From an uncultured Eubacterium sp. (GTDB lineage Bacteria > Bacillota > Clostridia > Lachnospirales > Lachnospiraceae), in the NCBI GenBank assembly GCA_949959185.1, contig CATLIX010000002.1:1-64000 (forward strand): a DNA stretch of 64,000 bases, given 5' to 3'. Position 1 is the first letter of the stretch. Each line of letters starts with the position of its first letter. The position numbers were made by a program, and so were the translations under genes. Shown in pieces: positions 1 to 7,494 of this stretch. Under the pieces are notes generated by a model, which saw only the letters and a program-made list of their open reading frames with translations, was not told where the DNA came from and made no database searches.

Positions 1-7
1 GTTTTTA

Positions 8-90
8 TGTGCAGCTCGCGGAGAGGAAATTTATTGCCAGGCAATCCGCTCGCGCGCGAAGAATGCGCTTGCGCATTCTTTGTTCCCACA
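8..90. repeat. Palindromic mosaic module (family iii), left-edge copy
   Basis: This stretch nearly duplicates 7158-7232 and its first half matches 24548-24592. It starts with a GCAGCTCGCGGAGAGGAAAT-type segment, runs through GCTCGCGCGCGAAG and ends in a hairpin made from GAATGCGC and GCGCATTC. It has no open frame of its own. It may be cut by the window edge. Confidence 0.7.
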
Positions 91-142
91 TAATACCAGG
101 AATTAACAAAGTATAAAAAATTCTTAAAAGAAAATAACTCCA

Positions 143-171
143 TTGACTTCCCGGAAGTTCTGCGCTACCAT
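143..171 (+). promoter_or_regulatory. Predicted promoter of the zinc-ribbon gene
   Basis: TTGACT (143-148) and TACCAT (166-171) are separated by 17 bp, 35 bp before the ATG at 207. A ribosome site AGGAG follows at about 194-199. This is a pattern match only. Confidence 0.5.
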
Positions 172-206
172 TAACTGCAACGGAAAGAAAGACAGGAGTT
201 GAGCAT

Positions 207-602
207 ATGAGACAAAAGATGCAGCATTTTATGGCAGGACGATATGGAGCAGACCAGCTTGGACAGGTATACCTGGGAATTTCCATGGTATTTCTGATTA
301 TTTCCCTGTTTTCCCGGTGGAATATTTTTTATGTACTGGCTCTGGGGCTGATGGGGTATGAATATTACCGTATGCTGTCCAGAAAAGTGGAGAAGCGGTA
401 TCAGGAAAATCAGAAATTTCTGAACTGGCGTTACGGGCTGGCAGTGAAGAAGAACCGGAGAAAAGAGCAGGCGCAGCAGAGGAAAATTTACCATTTTTAC
501 AAGTGTCCTTCCTGCAGGCAGAAAGTAAGGGTGCCGAAGGGAAAGGGGAAGATTTGTATTACCTGTCCGAAATGTAAAACAGAATTTATTAAAAAGAGTT
601 GA
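207..602 (+). CDS. Small membrane protein with C-terminal zinc ribbon
   Basis: The 131-residue product has a hydrophobic stretch at about residues 25-55 that could form one or two membrane segments. A strongly basic region follows (about 63-95). The C-terminus is a zinc ribbon built from CPSC and CPKC knuckles. The ATG follows an AGGAG site and its own predicted promoter. Nothing shows a specific function; a membrane-anchored nucleic-acid or protein-binding role is only an inference. It is monocistronic, and the next gene on the right (pyrI) points towards it. Confidence 0.75.
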   Translation: MRQKMQHFMAGRYGADQLGQVYLGISMVFLIISLFSRWNIFYVLALGLMGYEYYRMLSRKVEKRYQENQKFLNWRYGLAVKKNRRKEQAQQRKIYHFYKCPSCRQKVRVPKGKGKICITCPKCKTEFIKKS

Positions 603-728
603 AGCCATGATATACATTACATGCTCAGGGTGTCAGAAGTACCTTTTGACATCCTGAGCATTAAAATATTCGGACCGCACGGTCTTATCCCTATAATGTA
701 TAACTGTATAACAGGGCGGCGGAAGCTG

Positions 729-1169
729 CTATCTTACACGCTTGTGTCCTTCATATTTTTCTTCACAGTATTTGCAGCGGTAAGTTTCCGTAGCAGGGTC
801 GGTCAGCACAAAAATCTGATCCAGTTCCTGTTCAATGGAAGTGATACAGCGCGGATTCCTGCAGCGTACGATATTTTTAATTTCTTTTGGAAGATGAAGC
901 TCCCGCTTTTCCACAATCTTTTCACCCTTGATAATGTTGACCGTGATATTGTGGTCGATAAAACCAAGTACATCCAAATCCAGCGTGTCGATATCACATT
1001 CCACTTTCAAGATATCTTTTTTCCCCATTTTGTTGCTGCGGGCGTTTTTGATAATGGCGACGCAGCAGTCAAGCTGGTCCAGCTTCAGGTCATGGTAAAT
1101 GGACAGGCTGCAGCCAGCCTGAATATGGTCTAATACAAATCCCTCTGTAAGGGCGCCTACGTTCAGCAT
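729..1169 (-). CDS. pyrI: Aspartate carbamoyltransferase regulatory subunit
   Basis: PyrI is the nucleotide-binding regulatory chain that assembles with PyrB trimers and gives allosteric control by CTP/ATP in pyrimidine synthesis. The product has 146 residues, typical of the family. The C-terminal zinc-binding domain shows the four expected cysteines as RCRNPRC and YRCKYC. Its start overlaps the end of pyrB by 7 bp, so the two are translationally coupled in a pyrBI operon on the minus strand. Confidence 0.95.
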   Translation of the reverse strand: MLNVGALTEGFVLDHIQAGCSLSIYHDLKLDQLDCCVAIIKNARSNKMGKKDILKVECDIDTLDLDVLGFIDHNITVNIIKGEKIVEKRELHLPKEIKNIVRCRNPRCITSIEQELDQIFVLTDPATETYRCKYCEEKYEGHKRVR

Positions 1170-2083
1170 ACTTTCACCTCCAGTAATGTAAGAATCAGAG
1201 CCATCCGCACATAGACTCCATACTGAGCCTGCCGGAAATAAGCGGCTCTCGGATCGTCGTCCACGTCCACGGAAATTTCATTTACCCTGGGCAGGGGATG
1301 CATGACAATCATATCGTCTTTGGCCAGAGTCATTTTCTTTTTGTCCAGAATATAGAAATCTTTCATCCGCACATAATCTTCTTCGTTGAAGAAACGTTCC
1401 CGCTGTACCCGTGTCATATACAGGATGTCCAGCTCGCCCATGGCGTCTTCCAGACGTTCCACTTCCTGGAAAGAAATATTGTTCTTTTTCAGCACATCCT
1501 CCCGGATATAGCCGGGAACACGCAGTTCTTCCGGTGAAATCAGAATGAACCGGATATGCGGATAACGAATCAGAGCATGGATGAGGGAGTGAACCGTACG
1601 TCCGAATTTCAGATCTCCGCAAAGTCCAATGGTGAGATTATCAAGACGCCCTTTCAGGGAACGGATGGTAAGCAGGTCGGTAAGGGTCTGGGTGGGATGC
1701 TGATGCCCGCCGTCTCCGGCGTTGATGACGGGAATTCCGGATTTCTGAGAAGCAACCAGAGGTGCTCCCTCTTTGGGATGGCGCATGGCGCATATGTCTG
1801 CGTAGCAGGAAATGACGCGAATGGTATCGGAAACACTTTCCCCTTTGGAAGCAGAGCTGCTGTCCGCACTGGAAAAGCCAAGGACGCTTCCGCCCAGATT
1901 CAGCATGGCAGCCTCAAAGCTGAGTCTTGTCCTGGTACTGGGTTCATAGAAGCAGGTTGCAAGTTTTTTGCCCTCACATGCATGGGCATATTTGCCGGGA
2001 TTTCGTTCAATATCATTTGCCAGTGTAAGCAATCGGTCCAGTTCTTCCACAGACAAATCCAGCGGGCTCATTAAATGCTGCAT
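1163..2083 (-). CDS. pyrB: Aspartate carbamoyltransferase catalytic subunit
   Basis: PyrB condenses aspartate with carbamoyl phosphate to carbamoyl aspartate, the committed step of pyrimidine synthesis. The 306-residue product shows the carbamoyl-phosphate motif STRTR, HPTQT, and HPLPRVNE near the C-terminus. I chose the ATG at 2083 because it follows AGGAGG by 7 nt; the open frame extends 8 codons further upstream without a ribosome site. pyrI follows with an overlap. The other pyr genes are not in the window. Confidence 0.96.
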   Translation of the reverse strand: MQHLMSPLDLSVEELDRLLTLANDIERNPGKYAHACEGKKLATCFYEPSTRTRLSFEAAMLNLGGSVLGFSSADSSSASKGESVSDTIRVISCYADICAMRHPKEGAPLVASQKSGIPVINAGDGGHQHPTQTLTDLLTIRSLKGRLDNLTIGLCGDLKFGRTVHSLIHALIRYPHIRFILISPEELRVPGYIREDVLKKNNISFQEVERLEDAMGELDILYMTRVQRERFFNEEDYVRMKDFYILDKKKMTLAKDDMIVMHPLPRVNEISVDVDDDPRAAYFRQAQYGVYVRMALILTLLEVKVC

Positions 2084-2118
2084 AGTTTTCCTCCTGATTT
2101 TTAACAATGATTTTTACT

Positions 2119-2147
2119 ATCATATAACAGAAGATTATAAATTTCAA
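2119..2147 (-). promoter_or_regulatory. Predicted pyrBI promoter
   Basis: On the minus strand TTGAAA (2142-2147) is separated by 17 bp from TATGAT (2119-2124), about 35 bp upstream of the pyrB start. The leader is too short for a PyrR-type attenuator and none is visible. Confidence 0.55.
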
Positions 2148-2155
2148 GATAAAAA

Positions 2156-2184
2156 TTGCAGAGAAAGGAAAAGTATAGTACAAT
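2156..2184 (+). promoter_or_regulatory. Predicted promoter of the PH-domain gene
   Basis: TTGCAG and TACAAT are separated by 17 bp on the plus strand, 54 bp before the ATG at 2239. It lies back to back with the pyrB promoter. Confidence 0.5.
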
Positions 2185-2238
2185 TGGAATAACAGCGTAA
2201 ATCAGAAAATTGATGAACAGAAATAAAAGAGGTGTTTT

Positions 2239-2613
2239 ATGAGCGAGAACAGAGAATATCAGGAAAAAAAGAGGGTTTTGTTTTTCGGGCTTCCATGGAC
2301 CTTTACGAAATACACCATTGGCCAGGAAATTCTGACCATCAACACAGGGCTGCTTCGGACAGAGGAGAATTACTGTTACATGTATAAGGTGCAGGATGTA
2401 AAACTGACCACCACACTGATGGAGCGTATCTTCGGCCTGGCTACGGTTGTATGTTATACCGGTGACGTAACGCATCCTCAGATTTCCCTGACCCATATCA
2501 AAAACGCCAGGGAAATCAAAGATTTTATTCTGGAGACGGCAGAGGAGGCCAGACAGAAGCGGAGAACCATGAATACGCTGGACATCGGCATTTCAGATAT
2601 GGAAGAAGTATAA
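2239..2613 (+). CDS. PH-domain (DUF304/YdbS-like) protein
   Basis: The 124-residue protein resembles the bacterial pleckstrin-homology fold found in YdbS/DUF304 proteins. It has an N-terminal hydrophobic LFFGLPWTFTKY region, then alternating beta-strand patterns (YKVQDVKLTTTLMERIFGLATV, cut here by residue class, reads as the typical bPH core). A helical tail (HIKNAREIKDFILETAEEAR region) closes the domain. AGAGGTG precedes the ATG. These proteins are usually membrane-associated; the biological role is unknown. Confidence 0.7.
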   Translation: MSENREYQEKKRVLFFGLPWTFTKYTIGQEILTINTGLLRTEENYCYMYKVQDVKLTTTLMERIFGLATVVCYTGDVTHPQISLTHIKNAREIKDFILETAEEARQKRRTMNTLDIGISDMEEV

Positions 2614-2655
2614 GGCTTTTCCGGAAATCCGGCAGATTTGCCTGCTGCCCGTCAG

Positions 2656-3072
2656 TCAGGTATTCCGGAGAGATTTGCCGGATGTTTCGGAAGTACGAAT
2701 CAGGAGCTTTTCAAAAATAAGCCCGGCAATCATCCAGTAAGGGGCGTAGTCCAGGCGGATTACTCCGTTTATACTGGTTTTTGCGCCGCTGTAGTCCCAG
2801 GGGCACATCCGGTATTTTTTCAAAATACTTCCGCTCACGTATTCTCCAAGAAAAATAAGGCATGAATAAAATGCTCCCCGAATCACAGGGGAACAGTGTT
2901 TCAGCAGGCGGCAGAAGGGCCTGAAACATGCTGTCATGCCGTAAATAGGGAACATCCACAGGGAGGTTTGCCCCATAAGCTGCAGTTCGCGTTTTCGGAA
3001 GGAGTCAAAAGAAGTAAACAGTATTTCCAGACACCATCCGGTTAATCCACAAAGTAAAAAATTCCGTTTCAT
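2656..3072 (-). CDS. CmpB-like putative ABC-transporter type IV membrane protein
   Basis: The 138-residue product has several hydrophobic segments and the family features GWCLEI, a LWMFPIYG segment and a conserved acidic residue in LDYAPYW. These match the 'putative ABC-transporter type IV' (CmpB, DUF1113) family of small Firmicute membrane proteins. I start it at the ATG at 3072 (MKRNFLL); an upstream ATG at 3108 is open, but neither has a clear ribosome site. Transport function is assigned by family name only. It converges with the PH-domain gene. Confidence 0.65.
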   Translation of the reverse strand: MKRNFLLCGLTGWCLEILFTSFDSFRKRELQLMGQTSLWMFPIYGMTACFRPFCRLLKHCSPVIRGAFYSCLIFLGEYVSGSILKKYRMCPWDYSGAKTSINGVIRLDYAPYWMIAGLIFEKLLIRTSETSGKSLRNT

Positions 3073-3137
3073 AATCACAGTATGTCCGATATTTGGCATA
3101 TTATGCATATTGACTGAATTTTTTGATGAAAAAATGA

Positions 3138-3166
3138 TTGACGGACAGGGGAAAAGCGATTATTAT
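3138..3166 (+). promoter_or_regulatory. Predicted promoter of the lipoprotein gene
   Basis: TTGACG and TATTAT are separated by 17 bp, about 36 bp before the ATG at 3203. Confidence 0.5.
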
Positions 3167-3202
3167 AGTAATGTAGCTAAATTTACGAAAAGGAGTAATA
3201 TT

Positions 3203-3841
3203 ATGAGGAAAATGAAAAAAGTAATGGTTCTGCTGGCAGCAATGCTGGTAGCAGCGATGTTAGGCGGATGCGGCGGCTCTTTTGATGCCAGCCAGTATGT
3301 GAAGGCTTTGTTGGACAATTCCTACAAAAACGATTCAGAGGCTTTTGTAAAAGAAAAAGTGGGCACCAAAGAAGAAGCAGAAAAGCTCTATACCGAAGGA
3401 ATTGATACGGAGATGGCGTCAATTACGACAGGAATGTCAGTTCCGGAAGACCTGGAAGCAGAGTTCCGGACAGTTCTGGAAGACGTATACAAGAATGTGA
3501 AGTATACTGTGGGCGATGCGAACAAGAAAGACAGCAAGACATATGAAGTGGAAGTAAAATGCGAGAAGATGAATATTTTCGGGCCTACCATGGAGAGTTT
3601 CTATGCTGCAGCAGAAGCATATGACGGAGATACCGAAGATGAAGCCGCACTGAATGAAGCGATTGTAACCATGCTGGCAGATGCATTTAAAGAGACACTG
3701 CCAAACGTTACTTACGAAGATGCAGAAACCGTAACGGTACGTGTAGAACTGGTGAACAATGTGTGGACACCCAACGAAGATGATATCGTAAAATTACAGG
3801 AAAGCCTGTTTGATACGGATGCAGCTTCCATGACCCCATAA
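3203..3841 (+). CDS. Putative secreted lipoprotein (DUF5105-like)
   Basis: The 212-residue product starts with a basic n-region and a hydrophobic core, then a lipobox-type LGGC. It should be a diacylglyceryl-anchored surface lipoprotein. The mature part is acidic, with the pattern DASQYVKALLDNSYKNDSE and later EEAEKLYTEGI seen in many Firmicute lipoproteins of unknown function. I start at 3203, after AAAGGAG; the open frame extends upstream through the promoter. A strong terminator follows at 3876-3920. The ligand or role is unknown. Confidence 0.8.
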   Translation: MRKMKKVMVLLAAMLVAAMLGGCGGSFDASQYVKALLDNSYKNDSEAFVKEKVGTKEEAEKLYTEGIDTEMASITTGMSVPEDLEAEFRTVLEDVYKNVKYTVGDANKKDSKTYEVEVKCEKMNIFGPTMESFYAAAEAYDGDTEDEAALNEAIVTMLADAFKETLPNVTYEDAETVTVRVELVNNVWTPNEDDIVKLQESLFDTDAASMTP

Positions 3842-3875
3842 TTGAGACAGAAAATTTAAAATCAGGAAATACATA

Positions 3876-3920
3876 CCCCGGAGGGCTATCCAGATGGATT
3901 ACTCTCCGGGGTTTCTTTTT
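3876..3920 (+). terminator. Rho-independent terminator after the lipoprotein gene
   Basis: CCCCGGAG pairs with CTCCGGGG across a 20-nt loop and is followed by TTTCTTTTT. Confidence 0.85.
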
Positions 3921-4075
3921 ATCTTACAGGAAAGACCTTGTCATGCTAAAGCGTGAAAGTGTCTTCCTATAAGATAAAACCATTATGCGCAGGGTCTTCT
4001 ACACTCCGTTTCGGTCCGCGCGGCGAGCAGGGAAAGAGGAACCTCCTCTGCCCGATTTTTACAGGAAAATCTTTG
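3920..4075. repeat. Palindromic mosaic modules (family iii)
   Basis: The block opens with CTTACAGGAAAG and TTCCTATAAGATAAAACC as inverted ends, nearly identical to 24211-24268. A GTTTCGGTCCGCGCGGCGAGC module follows, with a stem formed by GCAGGGAAAGAGG and CCTCTGCCCG. It lies directly against the larC stop codon. Confidence 0.7.
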
Positions 4076-5407
4076 TTACATATGTCCGCAGGCGTCCATG
4101 GCGGCCTCGTATACTCTGGAAAAGGGCACTTTGCACTGTTTGGCGGCGGCAGCCACATCTTCATATTCCGGTTTGTATTTGCTGATGCCGTATCCGGTGC
4201 TGATTTTGACTGTAATTTCTCCGTAGGGGGTGCGGACTTTACGGAACTGGGCCTCCAGTGTTCTGCGGTAGCAGGGCTGGATACGAATGCCTCTTGTGGT
4301 GGTATGGGTCAGTATCAGTCTGCTGAAACGGCTTTCTTCTTCCAGATTGCACAGGCAGGTCAGCAGAAGTCCGGGGCGGTTTTTCTTCATATGCACGGAA
4401 GTGGTGAAAACATCCAGTGCTCCCGCGTCCATCAGAAGGCTGACTGCATAGGAAATTGCTTCCGGCGTCATATCGTCCAGATTACAGGAAAGTTCCAGAA
4501 TCTGGTCAAGGCTGTGGAACTGTTCCGTATAAAAATCCGGGTGCGTTTCTTCTTCCGTAAACCGGGCCAGGGGTCTGGAGCTGTAAGAATCGGGAAGCTG
4601 TCTGGGAGAGGGAACCGGAAACAGGTTCATGTTTCCCTGGAATACCCGCAGGCAGTTGGCGGAGGGAAAATCTCCGGCGCCCATGCCGTAGCCTGTCTTT
4701 TCCACAGACATGGGAGGCATGGTAATGAACTGGCTGGCAAAATGTTTTAACAGGGCGGCGCCGGTGGGGGTGCACAGTTCGCCCTCAATGGTGCCGCAGT
4801 AAATGGGAACATCACGCAGAATTTCCGCAGTGGCCGGGGCAGGAACCGGAAGAATCCCGTGGGCACAGCGGACGCTGCCGCTTCCCACATGAACGGGAGA
4901 GGCGATAATCTGCTCCGGATTCAGAAGTTCCAGTAAAAGGCAGCAGCCTGTAACGTCCATCAGTGCGTCCAGTGTTCCCACTTCATGAAAATGAATCTGG
5001 GAAATATCTGTGTGATGGGCAGTGCTTTCCGCATTTCCAAGCAAAGTGTACACAGCCTTTGTGTGTTCTTTTACGGAAGAGGAAAGGGGCAGGCTGTCAA
5101 TTTTGGCCAGCATTTCCGGATAAGTGGTGTGAAGGCTGCGGTGCTGGACGTCTTCCGGATGAGAATGGCGGTCTTCCTGAGAGAGGAGTTCTTCCTCCGT
5201 CTGTCCCAGAATTACCACGTTCATTTTCGTGCCCCAGATTCCGCATTTCTCGGAAGGGCTGGCGGAAAGCATAATTTCGTCCGGAAAAAGACCGTTCATG
5301 GTTTCCAGAAACCGGTTCTGTTCCGATTCCGGTAAAAGTTCATAGAGAGCGCCCATCAGCATATCTCCGGCAGCGCCCATGTTGCATTCAATAAAAAGTG
5401 TTTTCAT
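4076..5407 (-). CDS. larC: Nickel-pincer cofactor biosynthesis protein LarC
   Basis: LarC is the CTP-dependent cyclometallase that inserts nickel into the pincer nucleotide cofactor of lactate racemase and related enzymes. The 443-residue product shows the family N-terminus with NMGAAGDMLMGAL, a histidine-rich segment at about residues 80-95 (RHSHPEDVQH) and IHFHEVGTLDALMD. The C-terminal part (LSCNLDDMTPE) is in the same frame. In Lactiplantibacillus the two halves are joined by a programmed frameshift, whereas here a single uninterrupted frame encodes both. The start overlaps the larB stop by 4 bp. Confidence 0.92.
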   Translation of the reverse strand: MKTLFIECNMGAAGDMLMGALYELLPESEQNRFLETMNGLFPDEIMLSASPSEKCGIWGTKMNVVILGQTEEELLSQEDRHSHPEDVQHRSLHTTYPEMLAKIDSLPLSSSVKEHTKAVYTLLGNAESTAHHTDISQIHFHEVGTLDALMDVTGCCLLLELLNPEQIIASPVHVGSGSVRCAHGILPVPAPATAEILRDVPIYCGTIEGELCTPTGAALLKHFASQFITMPPMSVEKTGYGMGAGDFPSANCLRVFQGNMNLFPVPSPRQLPDSYSSRPLARFTEEETHPDFYTEQFHSLDQILELSCNLDDMTPEAISYAVSLLMDAGALDVFTTSVHMKKNRPGLLLTCLCNLEEESRFSRLILTHTTTRGIRIQPCYRRTLEAQFRKVRTPYGEITVKISTGYGISKYKPEYEDVAAAAKQCKVPFSRVYEAAMDACGHM

Positions 5408-6165
5408 ATCTGATTACCTCCTGTATGATTAATCATGCTGGCAAGATAGCCGGCACCAAATCCATTGTCGATATTTACCACGCTGACGCCGCTGGCACAG
5501 GAATTCAGCATGGAAAGCAGTGCGGACAGGCCCTGAAAATTGGCTCCGTATCCGATACTGGTGGGAACCGCGATGACCGGACAGTCGCTTAAGCCTCCGA
5601 TTACGCTGGCAAGGGCTCCTTCCATTCCGGCAACCGCAACAATAACGGTGGCCTGGGAAATGCTGTCCACATGGGATAGCAGCCGGTGGATTCCGGCAAC
5701 GCCCACATCATAGAGGCGTTCCACCTGATTGCCCAGTACTTCTCCCGTAAGGGCTGCTTCTTCTGCCACCGGAATGTCGCTGGTGCCTCCGGTAGCTACC
5801 AGAATGGTGCCGGAAGCAGTGCGGTATTCCCTGCGGTTGACGATTCCGATACGGGAAAGTTTATCATAAGTAAGGGAAAAATGCAGGGACAGGTAAGAAG
5901 CAGATTCTTCGGAAAGCCGGGTAATCAGAATATTTTCCGAACAGTGGGATAACAGAGAATGGATGATACCCTCCATCTGTTCCGCTGTCTTTCCGGCGCC
6001 GTAAATCACTTCCGGAGTTCCCTGACGGATTTTCCGGTGATGGTCAATTTTGGCATATCCCAAATCTTCGAAAGGGCTGATTTTTAACTTTTCATAAGCA
6101 GTATGGATGTCCAGGGTGCCTTCCTGCACCTGCTGCAAAACGGACAGTATATGTTTTGATTCCAT
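5404..6165 (-). CDS. larB: Nickel-pincer cofactor biosynthesis protein LarB
   Basis: LarB carboxylates and hydrolyses nicotinic acid adenine dinucleotide in the first step of pincer-cofactor synthesis. The 253-residue protein has an N-terminal helical region and a C-terminal PurE-like (AIR carboxylase) fold, with VAGMEGALASVIGGL and PTSIGYGANFQGLSALL. The ATG at 6165 follows GGAGGTG by 8 nt. It is the promoter-proximal gene of a larBC operon. LarE (sulfur insertion) and any LarA-type racemase are absent from this window. Confidence 0.93.
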   Translation of the reverse strand: MESKHILSVLQQVQEGTLDIHTAYEKLKISPFEDLGYAKIDHHRKIRQGTPEVIYGAGKTAEQMEGIIHSLLSHCSENILITRLSEESASYLSLHFSLTYDKLSRIGIVNRREYRTASGTILVATGGTSDIPVAEEAALTGEVLGNQVERLYDVGVAGIHRLLSHVDSISQATVIVAVAGMEGALASVIGGLSDCPVIAVPTSIGYGANFQGLSALLSMLNSCASGVSVVNIDNGFGAGYLASMINHTGGNQI

Positions 6166-6199
6166 GGCAGCTTCACCTCCGTCTGAATAGTTATGAATA

Positions 6200-6228
6200 A
6201 TTATAGAATTTTATCACAGAATAGTCAA
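6200..6228 (-). promoter_or_regulatory. Predicted larBC promoter
   Basis: On the minus strand TTGACT (6223-6228) and a perfect TATAAT (6200-6205) are separated by 17 bp, 35 bp before the larB ATG. Confidence 0.7.
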
Positions 6229-6242
6229 GGAAGAGCTGGTAT

Positions 6243-6296
6243 CACCTTCATGCAGGCATGATTCGCCCATAATTTCGGCGATGGCTGAACTGTTAC
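6243..6296. repeat. Right-end remnant of the GTAACAGTTCAG element (family ii)
   Basis: The segment contains TTCATGCAGGCATGATTCG, then GGCGATGGCTGAACTGTTAC, which is the right end of the family-ii element found complete at 23712-23886. The left half is missing. From here to 6540 the sequence is AT-rich with no open frame I would support. Confidence 0.65.
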
Positions 6297-6540
6297 TTTT
6301 CCGGAAAATATAAAAAATTTTCTGTCACGAGCCTGTCCGCCGAATTATTTGAAAAAATGTGAAAAATGCCAGTTTTTTTATAAAATAATAGAAAATCATG
6401 GGAATTTATACAAAGTCAAAAAGAAAGAACAGACATAAAGTACCAGAGACAGGTATAACAATATGGATAAAACGAAAGAATATTAGTAAAAAAGCTATAT
6501 ATTTTTAGTAATATTACCTGCAGAGGCGGAAAATACGGAG

Positions 6541-6569
6541 TTGACAAAATGATAAAAAGGTGGCATAAT
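6541..6569 (+). promoter_or_regulatory. Predicted promoter of the HPr-like gene
   Basis: A perfect TTGACA is separated by 17 bp from CATAAT. The leader to the ATG at 6659 is about 83 nt and contains a small AAGTTC/GAACTT hairpin. Confidence 0.6.
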
Positions 6570-6658
6570 TTGCCACAAGTTCAGATAAGAACTTAACTGT
6601 GTTTGTAAATGCACATGGATGACGGTTCCAGAGTGCAGAATCAGAAAGGATGAGAACT

Positions 6659-6889
6659 ATGATGAATGAAAAAGTTATTAGATTGGCAGATGCAGATGAA
6701 GTATGTGATTTTGTACGTGCTGCTGGTATGTGTGACTTTGATATAGATATTTCGGACCAGCGCATGGTAATTGATGCCAAATCAATTCTGGGAGTAATGG
6801 GCCTGGGAGTGAAGAAGGAACTGACTGTAAAATATGGCGGGGAAGACCTTACCTTTGAGAATGTTCTGAGTAAGTATGCCATAGCATAA
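6659..6889 (+). CDS. HPr-like protein lacking the phospho-accepting histidine
   Basis: The 76-residue product matches the HPr fold. The C-terminal half has the family signature KSILGVMGLG, which includes the position of regulatory serine 46. Where HPr has the histidine-15 loop (GLHARPA type), this protein reads VCDFVRAAGMCD, with no histidine. It therefore cannot act as a normal PEP-dependent phosphocarrier. The start at 6659 is set by AAGGA 8 nt upstream; an ATG at 6650 overlaps that site. A terminator follows, so it stands alone. Confidence 0.8.
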   Translation: MMNEKVIRLADADEVCDFVRAAGMCDFDIDISDQRMVIDAKSILGVMGLGVKKELTVKYGGEDLTFENVLSKYAIA

Positions 6890-6921
6890 GGAACATTCCG
6901 CAATGTGAACAGAATCAGGTG

Positions 6922-6967
6922 AAACAGGGCTGCTGTACCGGGAAACATGGTGCGGCGGCCCTGTTTT
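6922..6967 (+). terminator. Terminator after the HPr-like gene
   Basis: AAACAGGGC pairs with GCCCTGTTTT across the loop, ending in TTTTG. Confidence 0.7.
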
Positions 6968-7237
6968 GCAGGTCTACGCTCCGCTTCGGTCCGCGCTAAA
7001 CGGACATCCACAGGATGTCCAGCGCCCCTCAGGATTGAGGGGGCCAGGTGAGTTGAAGTGGGCTTGCCCACTTTGTTCTCTTACAGGAAATATTGTGCCA
7101 CTGTGAAGTACTAAAGCATGTGGATTTCCTATAAGATAGAGCCCTCCGGGCGGGATGCGCAGCTCGCGGAGATGAAATTTATTGCCAGGCAATCCGCTCG
7201 CGCGCGAAGAATGTGCCTGCGCATTCTTTTTTACAGG
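6968..7237. repeat. Palindromic mosaic block (family iii)
   Basis: Consecutive short hairpins are visible: GGACATCC/GGATGTCC, CCCCTCAGGATTGAGGGG, GTGGGCTTGCCCAC, TTACAGGAAAT paired with ATTTCCTATAAGAT, and GAATGTGC/GCGCATTC. The first part matches 61343-61438, the middle matches 61451-61515, and the last part matches the left window edge. Confidence 0.75.
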
Positions 7238-7245
7238 AATTACGC

Positions 7246-7275
7246 TTGCAAAAGCCTTTTCTGTCATACTATAAT
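7246..7275 (+). promoter_or_regulatory. Predicted promoter of the nuclease-helicase gene
   Basis: TTGCAA and TATAAT are separated by 18 bp. The leader would be about 215 nt and includes further hairpin modules. Confidence 0.45.
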
Positions 7276-7292
7276 ATTTATATTACTCCGGC

Positions 7293-7462
7293 AATCAAAT
7301 ACCCCGCTGCAAGCAACGGGGTATTTGGTCTCCGCTTCGCTTCGGTCGGTGCTGAACGTGTGCCACTGGCACACAGCACCCCTCGCGGCATTCGTCAAAT
7401 AGCCATGCAAGCATGGCTATTTTCCTCATTGCTCGCGGGAATAAAATACCCGAAAGTCCAGT
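7293..7462. repeat. Hairpin modules in the helicase leader
   Basis: AAATACCCCG/CGGGGTATTT, GTGCCACTGGCAC and GCCATGCAAGCATGGC are short perfect hairpins in a row. The ATTCGTCAAATA and CATTGCTCGCGGGAATAAA parts recur at 21178-21233. The block lies in the presumed 5' leader of the helicase gene. No independent gene is seen. Confidence 0.6.
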
Positions 7463-7494
7463 CAGCAGCGCATATAGGAAGGGACAGAAAACAG

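Noticed and set aside
6300-6540. A small gene in the AT-rich interval between larB and the HPr-like gene
   Set aside because: Only very short frames without ribosome sites are present.
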